6,790 nucleotides of DNA from Planctomycetaceae bacterium (GTDB taxonomy: Bacteria; Planctomycetota; Planctomycetia; Pirellulales; Pirellulaceae), in the NCBI GenBank assembly GCA_022614795.1, contig JAKEHX010000309.1, forward strand, positions 1 through 6,790, read 5' to 3'. A program made the position numbers and the translations under genes. Under the pieces are notes generated by a model, which saw only the letters and a program-made list of their open reading frames with translations, had not been told where the DNA came from and made no database searches. Shown here piece after piece: positions 1 to 4,861 of this stretch. Every line of letters starts with the position of its first letter. Position 1 is the stretch's first letter.

Positions 1-483
1 CTCACGCACAATCACCAGGTCGATCCCCCGCTCGGTCGAACGCAGCGGCGAGAGCACCCCCGGATACAAATGAATGGGACGGACCGAGGCGAACAGGCCC
101 AAGGCCCGCCGCAAGCCAACCATCATCTCCGGCTGCACCTCGGTGCCATCGGGGTTTCGTACATCGGGCAATCCGATTGCCGCCAAGAAGACCGCGTCGG
201 CCGTCAGGCAGTCTTCCAGTACCGCTGGGGGCAAGGCCACGCCGGTCCGGCGATGCAATTCGGCCCCGGCCTGGTGCTCGACGAATTCGACCGCCGGGCC
301 GCCGCTCGATCGCACCGCTGCCACAGCGACGCGCGTCGCCACCGCCATGACTTCCGGCCCGATGCCGTCGCCGGGGAGCGCCACGATGCGATACGTTTTG
401 CGATGCGCACTCGCCTCCCGTCCGCGCGCAGGCGCCTCCTGCGCGGCTGAGTGTGCTGGCGGTTCGTTTTGAAGCGTGTCCAC
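1..483 (-). CDS. Isocitrate/isopropylmalate-family dehydrogenase, N-terminal part (runs off left edge)
   Basis: This is the N-terminal 161 codons of an NAD(P)-dependent beta-decarboxylating dehydrogenase; the rest lies beyond the left edge. Reading the reverse strand from 483 to 1 gives no stop. Residues 33-45 read IVALPGDGIGPEV, the family's N-terminal signature. Residues 119-125 and 134-144 (SVRPIHLYPGV) lead into GIDLVIVRE at 153-161, the usual substrate-binding stretch. The RP-x-x-LYPGV-x-x-PL pattern is closer, from memory, to tartrate/D-malate dehydrogenases (TtuC/DmlA) than to LeuB, so an oxidative decarboxylase of a hydroxyacid is my inference; LeuB or an NAD-isocitrate dehydrogenase is the alternative. 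The only usable start upstream of the signature is GTG at 483; an in-frame TAA lies 13 codons further up. This gives a roughly 29-residue polar extension before the first strand, longer than usual. No strong ribosome site is visible. It follows the stop of the preceding gene by 36 bases and is probably in the same transcript. Confidence 0.85.
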   Translation of the reverse strand, partial: MDTLQNEPPAHSAAQEAPARGREASAHRKTYRIVALPGDGIGPEVMAVATRVAVAAVRSSGGPAVEFVEHQAGAELHRRTGVALPPAVLEDCLTADAVFLAAIGLPDVRNPDGTEVQPEMMVGLRRALGLFASVRPIHLYPGVLSPLRSTERGIDLVIVRE

Positions 484-488
484 AGCGG

Positions 489-522
489 GCTCTTGGGAGT
501 TTAACGCGCTCTTGGGAGTTTA
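489..522. repeat. 15-bp direct repeat, period 19, at a stop codon
   Basis: GCTCTTGGGAGTTTA occurs at 489-503 and again at 508-522. A third, degenerate copy (GGGAGTTCAG) follows at 531-540. On the minus strand each exact copy begins with TAA. The upper copy supplies the stop of the secreted hydrolase-like gene, and the lower one lies in the short gap before the dehydrogenase start. It looks like local duplication by slippage; no regulatory role is evident. Confidence 0.7.
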
Positions 523-1764
523 GTGCGACCGGGAGTTCAGTTGTACGTAATCGAGTCGGGCCTGCCGGCCTTTGACCTGGACTGCGACCGGCTCGCCCTG
601 GCGTATCTGGACATCGGAAACGGTATGAGACATCCAGCCGCCTCCCTTTCCAGGCGCCTTCCACGGTGATCCTTGCAGCGTCCCCTTCACGAGCAGTTGA
701 AACTCGGACTCGCGGTCCTGCTCGTCGGAGTAGCGGATTTCCACGTCATAGCGACCGGCCGCCACGGCAAATGGCTCGCGATAGACCGTGGCGATGCTGC
801 CCTCGTCGGCCTGTGTCAATTGCGCGCTCAGCCGGTGCGATGCATTCCGATCGTTGCGGTCCACGAGCGTAAAGCCTGTCAGGTCGCGAAAATTCTCGGC
901 CTCCAGGCGAATGCGATCGCGCGTGACCGGCTGCGGCGTCATCTGCTCGTCGAGCAGCCGCCGCAGCTTTTCCGGATCGGCTTCTTCATCCCCAGTGAGC
1001 AGGAACCAGGCCATGCCGGCGTCGGACGGGTCGGGCCGCGTGGAAACCTGCATCCGCTCCCACAGAAAGCGGACCCGCGCGTCGCCCGAGTCCCGCATCC
1101 AGTGATAGGCCCGCCAGGACTGGGGCGGCGCCGGCTGGCCGTAGGGGCTCTTGCTGAGCAGCCGGTTCTGATCGCGGATCTGCACCCAGTTCACGCCCGT
1201 CTCAATCACACTCCGCTTGGTATGCGTGAACGTGTACTTCGAGGCAAAGCCGTCGTTCCAGCGGCTGTGCGAGATGCAATAGACGAACTGCCGCTTGTCG
1301 GGCTGCGACTTTTTGATGCCCAGCACCGGCACTTCCATCGGCCCGGCGACAATGAAATAGAGCGGATTGTCGGCCGAGGAGCCGTCGATCGCCTTGGCGA
1401 TGCTGGCGACGGCCCCGTCCAGGTCCTGGCGGCAGTCGTGAAAGAGTCCCTTATCGTATCCGTACCGCTCTTGCGCCCCCAGCACGCTTCTAGCATGGGT
1501 TTTTTCCCACTCCGGATCAGTCTGCGGCAGAATACAGTTGTAGTCGAAATGGACCAGCCGATCGCGCAGGCCCCCTTGAGCGAAAATCGCCAAGGCGACG
1601 GGCGACGCCGCCCAGTCGTCCGGGTCGTTGTGGTTGCCATCCGCGCTCCAGGCGATGCGGCCCTGAAACTTGCCGCCGACATAGGGACCGTCGGCGTAGG
1701 TAGAAGTAGTACAGAACGATAGAAGGGCAATGAGGCAGGTCGTGATGAAGTTGGGTGTCATCAT
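520..1764 (-). CDS. Secreted nucleoside-hydrolase-like protein with C-terminal carbohydrate-binding-like domain
   Basis: This is a predicted exported protein of 414 residues from ATG 1764; a GTG at 1779 would add five residues (numbering below is from that GTG). Residues 7-29 form a signal peptide: a hydrophobic core with a STYA cleavage site before DG. Residues 41-65 contain an Asp-rich cluster, D47-G-N-H-N-D52-P-D54-D55, followed by a hydrophobic helix. This resembles the metal-binding DxDxxxDD start of inosine-uridine nucleoside hydrolases and DUF1593-type relatives. The central part (to about 285) is rich in conserved-looking Trp, His and Tyr, including FIVAGPMEVP and CISHSRWNDGF. Residues 289-415 begin RLEAENF and end RLDYVQL, the beta-sandwich pattern of CBM6/CBM35-like domains. 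A role in cleaving a glycosidic or N-ribosyl bond of an extracellular substrate is inferred from the fold guess only; I do not recognise a characterised homologue. ATG 1764 is preferred because GGA lies 10 bases before it. The tandem heptamer array lies just upstream. Confidence 0.8.
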   Translation of the reverse strand: MMTPNFITTCLIALLSFCTTSTYADGPYVGGKFQGRIAWSADGNHNDPDDWAASPVALAIFAQGGLRDRLVHFDYNCILPQTDPEWEKTHARSVLGAQERYGYDKGLFHDCRQDLDGAVASIAKAIDGSSADNPLYFIVAGPMEVPVLGIKKSQPDKRQFVYCISHSRWNDGFASKYTFTHTKRSVIETGVNWVQIRDQNRLLSKSPYGQPAPPQSWRAYHWMRDSGDARVRFLWERMQVSTRPDPSDAGMAWFLLTGDEEADPEKLRRLLDEQMTPQPVTRDRIRLEAENFRDLTGFTLVDRNDRNASHRLSAQLTQADEGSIATVYREPFAVAAGRYDVEIRYSDEQDRESEFQLLVKGTLQGSPWKAPGKGGGWMSHTVSDVQIRQGEPVAVQVKGRQARLDYVQLNSRSH

Positions 1765-1793
1765 TATTATATGTTCCACGTTTCTTACTACTC

Positions 1794-1856
1794 AGTACTT
1801 AGTACTTAGTACTAAGTACTAAGATCTAAGATCTAAGATCTAAGATCTAAGATCTA
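1794..1856. repeat. Heptamer tandem array, nine units in three variants
   Basis: Nine contiguous 7-bp units fill this AT-rich stretch between two coding genes: two AGTACTT, two AGTACTA, then five AGATCTA. AGTACTT repeated is the reverse complement of AGTACTA repeated, so the array flips orientation, creating a perfect 26-bp palindrome at 1798-1823 centred between 1810 and 1811. Each unit carries a 6-bp palindrome (AGTACT or AGATCT). The array resembles the short tandemly repeated heptanucleotides known from cyanobacteria. It lies about 30 bases upstream of the hydrolase-like start and just past the stop of the DUF336 gene, so it could affect transcript stability or expression, or may be neutral slippage. 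Confidence 0.95.
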
Positions 1857-1870
1857 AGTGCCATACTCAT

Positions 1871-2401
1871 TTACTTCTGCCCTAATATCCCCGGCAGCGC
1901 GTCCGCCCCGGCCTGGGCAATCATGCCGTCTTGCTGCGCCGTGACGCCGCTGATGCCGATGGCGCCGATCATCTGGCCGTCCACGGTGAGCGGAATGCCC
2001 CCTTCCAGCGGCACGGCGCCGGGCAAAGCCACCAGTGCTGTCCGCCCGCCGGCCACTCCTTCCTCGAAAAACTTGGTGGGCCGCTTGAAGGCGATCGCCG
2101 TTTGCGCCTTCCGCTGCGAAACGACCACGCTTCCGGTCTGCGTTCCGTCCATTCGCTGGAAATAAACGAGGTGCCCGCCGTCATCCACGATCGCGATGCA
2201 GACGTTCCACTTATTCTCGCGGGCGTGCTTGTCGGCAGCCGCGGCGATCTGCCTGGCCACGTCGAGCGAGAGCGCCTTCTTGGTGGGCAGCTCGTCCGCC
2301 TGACTGGCAGCGCTCGCTGCCAGGCAGGCCGCCAACAGTGTGCACGCCGTCCCCATCCGCCACACTAAAGTCTTATCGCTCGTCATCGCTGGTCTCCTCA
2401 T
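1871..2401 (-). CDS. Secreted HbpS/GlcG-like protein (DUF336, haem-degrading family)
   Basis: This is a small exported protein of the DUF336 (HbpS/GlcG) family, 176 residues from ATG 2401. Residues 12-36 form a signal peptide (TLVWRMG, a hydrophobic run, then SAASQA before DELP). Residues 43-170 cover the whole domain: LDVARQIAAAADKHA, then VCIAIVDDGGHLVYFQRMDG, KAQTAIAFKRPT, LPGAVPLEGGIPL and GAIGISGVTAQQDG near the end. Family members bind haem or cobalamin-like ligands (HbpS) or sit in glycolate, diol and aromatic catabolic operons (GlcG, PduO C-domain) where their role is poorly defined, so the ligand cannot be named. Three starts are possible. ATG 2401 has AAAGGA at 2409-2414 with 7-base spacing, and ATG 2386 has GAGGAG at 2394-2399, also with 7-base spacing. 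ATG 2473 overlaps the nitrilase stop as ATGA but has no good ribosome site and would bury the signal peptide. I take 2401. The gene lies 68 bases after the nitrilase gene, probably in the same transcript. Confidence 0.9.
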   Translation of the reverse strand: MRRPAMTSDKTLVWRMGTACTLLAACLAASAASQADELPTKKALSLDVARQIAAAADKHARENKWNVCIAIVDDGGHLVYFQRMDGTQTGSVVVSQRKAQTAIAFKRPTKFFEEGVAGGRTALVALPGAVPLEGGIPLTVDGQMIGAIGISGVTAQQDGMIAQAGADALPGILGQK

Positions 2402-2408
2402 GGTGAAT

Positions 2409-2414
2409 TCCTTT
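2409..2414 (-). promoter_or_regulatory. Ribosome binding site AAAGGA of the DUF336 gene
   Basis: On the minus strand AAAGGA sits 7 bases before ATG 2401. A second site, GAGGAG (2394-2399), serves ATG 2386, which is in the same frame. The two overlapping start units differ by only five residues and leave the signal peptide intact either way. Confidence 0.6.
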
Positions 2415-2469
2415 GGCCGGCTGGCTTGAGCCGAGTAGCTGAACTGGGCGGCGGTAGCATACCACGGTG

Positions 2470-4380
2470 TCATTTGCGCCCGCCGGCCGCGGACACACCC
2501 GCGGCAAGGTCCTGATCCATGGCGGCCACGCCCGCCATCATCCAGGGCTTGTAACGGGGCGTGGTCGTCAGCCAATATCCGCTCTGCCGCATCGGATTGG
2601 CAGGGCCGGGAACGATCCGCGGCGAGGAGAAAACCCGATCCCAGGGCCGGCCGCTTTGGATCTTGACCGCGCACCAGTTGCCCGCCTCCAGGTCGTCCCA
2701 AATGGCCGAGCCGGAGCCGAGGAAGTAGTGCTCGCGAGAACCGAGCGGGCTGGAATGCAGCGGACTGCCCACCACGGTCAGCGTGCGGAAGCTGGCGAGG
2801 TTGGCCATGATCTGGTCGTGCAACAGGGCTTCGGCCGGATTCATGCCCTGGCGGCAGCACAGGTGGCAGTGCAAGCGCGCCCCGCGGAGCGCCGCCAATT
2901 CGGCCATTTCGGTCCACAAGGCGTCGTCGCCAATCGTCAGCAGCGACCACACGCCGTTGACCTGGAACCACATGGCCTTGGTGCTCAGGCCGCCTTCGAA
3001 CAGGTCCGGCCGGCCGACCGCGATCTGGTCGTAGCGAGTGAGGACCGAGCCGTCGGGGCCGATTGTATAGGCTGAGTTCCGCCGCTTGCCGCCGACCAGC
3101 GACGGCGCCCCGACCACGGCCGTCACCTGGTGTTCCTGGGCGGAGCGGCGAATCAAATCCAGGGCGCTAGTCAGCGCCGCGGCATCCGCCCGCTCGATAT
3201 CTTCCTGGCGATCCCCCGTGACGGCCAGCTCCGGAAAGACCACCAGGTCGAGCTTGGCCGCGGCGGCCTGCCGGATGTGGTCCTGGATGGCCTTGACGTT
3301 CTGCTCGATCGACGACGTGCATGACATGCGGGCAAAGCCGCACTTGACGCTGCTGTTCGACGAAACGAGCACCGGAGCCTCCGCGAGCGGAAAATCTTTG
3401 CCGCTGTGAATCTGCCGGCCCATCTCCCACCAGGCTTTGAACAGCGGGTGCTGGCTGCGGCGGATAGCCAGATCCAGCGTGGCCTGGGCCAGGTCCAAAT
3501 CGGCCAGGACGATCTTGTCGCGCTCCTCGGCCGCGCTGGCGAGCAGCGAGCCATCGGGTGCGATCAGGGCGCTGTGCCCGTGGCCGCGATTGCCGCCGGG
3601 CAGCCGGTTTTCGGGGGCCGAGTTCGCGAAGACCACGAAAGCCGTGTGGCGGAGAGCGTGGGGGACGTACCAGTACCATTCCAGGGCCGGGAGCCATTCG
3701 TTGTCGAAGTTGTTCGAGCATTCGATGAGGATCTTGGCGCCCATGGCGGGCGGCAGGCTTTCGACCGGCCGCGACCAGCGGTCGGCGCAGATGATGAAGC
3801 TCGCCGGCACGCCGTCAATTTCGACGATCTTCGGCGCGTCGTACTTCCGGGCATGCCAGACCTTGTCATAAACGAGCAGCGTCTGGCCCTGGGGACTAAA
3901 CACGAAGAGCTGGTTGTGATGCCTGGTCTGGCCGGCGGGCACGTGCCGCGCGCCGGTGGCGACATAGACGCGATGGTCGCGGGCCGCCTGGCCCACCGCT
4001 GCGGCAGCCGCGTCGTACTCTTCCCGCGAATTGCCCGGGGGCGCCGCGAGGGCCCCTTCCGGGAATACGACCAACCGTGCGCCGGCCGCCGCCGCCTCGC
4101 CGGTCAAACGCGCGATCTTGTCGCGGTTCTCTGCCAGCGTGGGCTCCATCCCGAGTTGCACGACGGCGACTTTCAGCGATCGCGGCTCATCGGCCGCTCG
4201 TGCGGCAAGCAGCGGCACGAGCATCAAGACGCAAAGACTGAGAGGTTGTGAATGAATCCCGTAGCGGAACTCGCCAGAGTTCCGAATCCGCAGAACAACC
4301 TGAAGTCTGGCGACTTCAGCTACGAAAGATTCACAACCTCTGAGTGCCGCCATCAGCACTCCGCGCGACCTGGTTTGCAT
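2470..4380 (-). CDS. Tandem nitrilase-superfamily (carbon-nitrogen hydrolase) protein, second domain degenerate, N-terminus interrupted by an element
   Basis: The 636-residue protein carries two carbon-nitrogen hydrolase domains. Such enzymes cleave or form C-N bonds (amides, nitriles, carbamoyl groups) with a Glu-Lys-Cys triad. Domain 1 spans about 68-300 and is intact: E108 in VVFPEG, K173 in YDKVWH and C198 in IICADRW. Domain 2 spans about 345-590; E384 in VVFPEL is kept, but the Lys position is Q452 (RYDQIAVG) and the Cys position reads G484 (TIGDDALW), so it is probably a non-catalytic partner domain. Residues 1-13 plus 48-62 together make a signal peptide, but 14-47 are encoded by an inserted repeat element, so export of the present product is uncertain. 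ATG 4380 is supported by AGAGGT five bases upstream, overlapping the lipoprotein's stop, which implies translational coupling. A restart at ATG 4224 would leave a signal with no basic n-region. The substrate is unknown; the neighbouring secreted hydrolase and dehydrogenase suggest catabolism. Confidence 0.85.
   Translation of the reverse strand: MQTRSRGVLMAALRGCESFVAEVARLQVVLRIRNSGEFRYGIHSQPLSLCVLMLVPLLAARAADEPRSLKVAVVQLGMEPTLAENRDKIARLTGEAAAAGARLVVFPEGALAAPPGNSREEYDAAAAAVGQAARDHRVYVATGARHVPAGQTRHHNQLFVFSPQGQTLLVYDKVWHARKYDAPKIVEIDGVPASFIICADRWSRPVESLPPAMGAKILIECSNNFDNEWLPALEWYWYVPHALRHTAFVVFANSAPENRLPGGNRGHGHSALIAPDGSLLASAAEERDKIVLADLDLAQATLDLAIRRSQHPLFKAWWEMGRQIHSGKDFPLAEAPVLVSSNSSVKCGFARMSCTSSIEQNVKAIQDHIRQAAAAKLDLVVFPELAVTGDRQEDIERADAAALTSALDLIRRSAQEHQVTAVVGAPSLVGGKRRNSAYTIGPDGSVLTRYDQIAVGRPDLFEGGLSTKAMWFQVNGVWSLLTIGDDALWTEMAELAALRGARLHCHLCCRQGMNPAEALLHDQIMANLASFRTLTVVGSPLHSSPLGSREHYFLGSGSAIWDDLEAGNWCAVKIQSGRPWDRVFSSPRIVPGPANPMRQSGYWLTTTPRYKPWMMAGVAAMDQDLAAGVSAAGGRK
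4238..4242. repeat. Direct repeat CTGAG, left copy (putative target-site duplication)
   Basis: CTGAG lies immediately outside the left inverted repeat of the element and is repeated at 4340-4344. It is the duplication expected from transposition of a small element. The sequence is nearly palindromic, so part of it might instead belong to the inverted repeats. Confidence 0.6.
4261..4284 (+). repeat. REP-like hairpin 1 (GTAG plus 8-bp stem)
   Basis: GTAG is followed by CGGAACTC, loop GCCA and GAGTTCCG, a perfect palindrome with a four-base loop. It is homologous to the reverse complement of hairpin 2, with the shared pattern GTAGC-x-GAA-x-TCGCCAGA-x-TTC-x-G. The two variable stem pairs change on both sides, so pairing is kept. 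Confidence 0.8.
4300..4323 (-). repeat. REP-like hairpin 2 (inverted, GTAG on minus strand)
   Basis: Read on the minus strand, GTAG is followed by CTGAAGTC, loop GCCA and GACTTCAG. Relative to hairpin 1 the stem carries T-A for G-C at its second pair and G-C for C-G at its sixth, both compensated. This indicates selection on, or copying of, the folded form. Confidence 0.8.
4340..4344. repeat. Direct repeat CTGAG, right copy (putative target-site duplication)
   Basis: This second CTGAG abuts the right inverted repeat and lies exactly 102 bases from the left copy. Deleting the element plus one copy restores an uninterrupted signal-peptide reading frame in the nitrilase gene. Confidence 0.6.
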
Positions 4381-4385
4381 GGCTG

Positions 4386-4392
4386 ACCTCTA
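4386..4392 (-). promoter_or_regulatory. Stop codon merged with ribosome binding site (TAGAGGT)
   Basis: On the minus strand the lipoprotein's TAG stop (4392-4390) is the first part of TAGAGGT. Its AGAGGT lies five bases before the nitrilase ATG at 4380. The arrangement decides the nitrilase start and implies translational coupling, because ribosomes finishing the lipoprotein terminate on the next gene's binding site. Confidence 0.7.
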
Positions 4393-4824
4393 CTGTGATT
4401 GCAAGTCGAAATCGAATTTGGTCTTGTCCGCCGAGACCTCGGCCGTCAACTCGGAGTCCTGATGGTATTTTTTTGGGAGGCCTTCCATCAGCTCGTCGAT
4501 CAACTGCTCCGGGTCCATGGGGTTGGGGATTTTCTTCCCCGTGCGCTTGTTCCAGTGGATTTTGATCTGGTACGTCGCGGTGGTGGGCCCGTTTTCCTCT
4601 GGAACGGAATAGATGCCATCCCTGATGGGCGCGCTGGCAACCCTTCCCGGTCCATCACCACCTCCTTTTGGCATGAAAGCAATGACTCCGATGTCCAACG
4701 GTTTGCCATCCACGGACACCTTACCGGAGACCGGGAACCGCTGTTCGCCTTCGTAGGTTTTGCCACACCCGGCCAGTCCCACGCTCAAGGATGCGATCCA
4801 AAGCCAGGAGAACGTTCTACTCAT
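4390..4824 (-). CDS. Small planctomycete-type lipoprotein with a beta-sandwich (carboxypeptidase regulatory-like) domain
   Basis: This is a 144-residue predicted lipoprotein. Residues 1-20 form a lipoprotein signal peptide ending in the lipobox LAGC, with C20 as the lipidated residue. The mature part starts at residue 30 with FPVSGKVSVDGKPLDIGVIAFMP, the pattern of the transthyretin/carboxypeptidase-regulatory-like fold found in very many planctomycete lipoproteins. The repertoire continues with GIYSVPEENGPTTATYQIKIHW and a charged C-terminus. Its biochemical role is unknown. In planctomycetes such proteins commonly sit directly downstream of a DUF1559 gene, as here (37-base gap), and a joint cell-envelope or secretion role is usually supposed. 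The start at 4824 is the only sensible one for the signal peptide, although the preceding A-rich stretch has no clear ribosome site. Its stop overlaps the ribosome site of the nitrilase gene. Confidence 0.85.
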   Translation of the reverse strand: MSRTFSWLWIASLSVGLAGCGKTYEGEQRFPVSGKVSVDGKPLDIGVIAFMPKGGGDGPGRVASAPIRDGIYSVPEENGPTTATYQIKIHWNKRTGKKIPNPMDPEQLIDELMEGLPKKYHQDSELTAEVSADKTKFDFDLQSQ

Positions 4825-4825
4825 T

Positions 4826-4855
4826 GTTTTTTGCTTGGCCGTTTTTTTCTTGGCC
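4826..4855. repeat. 15-bp tandem duplication in the DUF1559-lipoprotein gap
   Basis: Two adjacent 15-mers at 4826-4840 and 4841-4855 differ at one base (GTTTTTTGCTTGGCC and GTTTTTTTCTTGGCC). They fill most of the 37-base gap. On the minus strand the copies read GGCCAAG followed by an A run, just before the lipoprotein start. On the transcript these are A-rich rather than T-rich tracts without a stem, so they are not a terminator for this operon. Confidence 0.75.
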
Positions 4856-4861
4856 TTGTCC

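Larger units (their letters stand above)
4243..4339. mobile_element. REPIN/MITE-like element, 97 bp, inserted in frame in the nitrilase signal-peptide region
   Basis: The element has terminal inverted repeats AGGTTGTGAAT (4243-4253) and ATTCACAACCT (4329-4339). Inside are two hairpins in opposite orientation, each headed by the tetranucleotide GTAG (4261-4264 on plus, 4323-4320 on minus). Their perfect 8-bp stems are 4265-4272/4277-4284 and 4300-4307/4312-4319, with four-base loops GCCA and TGGC. The GTAG-plus-palindrome layout is the known signature of REP sequences moved by RAYT (Y1-type) transposases, and two inverted REPs make a REPIN. It has no coding capacity of its own. CTGAG flanks both ends. 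Element plus one flank is 102 bp and free of stops in the nitrilase frame. The boundaries are my reading; a true REPIN might end nearer the GTAG motifs, with the outer repeats belonging to a larger unit, and REP elements do not normally leave target duplications. Confidence 0.75.

Noticed and set aside
2..664. Minus-strand open frame of 220 codons at the left edge
   Set aside because: It is one base out of phase with the dehydrogenase frame that carries the LPGDGIGPEV signature, and its translation is Arg/Gly/Pro-rich.
673..1722. Long plus-strand open frame (349 codons) opposite the secreted hydrolase-like gene
   Set aside because: High-GC shadow frame; its translation has no recognisable motif, and the minus strand has a signal peptide and domain structure.
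1766..1771. Perfect TATAAT on the minus strand before the hydrolase-like gene
   Set aside because: It lies one base from ATG 1764, so transcription would start inside or past the start codon, and no -35 match is found at the right distance (TGAGTA at 1789-1794).
1794..1856. Heptamer array as a CRISPR
   Set aside because: Units are contiguous 7-mers with no spacers, and no cas genes are present.
2402..2971. N-terminal extension of the DUF336 frame back to 2971
   Set aside because: It overlaps the nitrilase coding sequence in another frame with low-complexity Arg/Gly/Pro-rich translation, and the signal peptide only begins near 2401.
3406..4251. Plus-strand open frame of 281 codons opposite the nitrilase gene
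   Set aside because: Antisense shadow of a clear two-domain nitrilase protein.
4261..4323. The two hairpins as an intrinsic terminator
   Set aside because: Neither stem is followed by a T run on either strand, and they lie inside an open coding frame.
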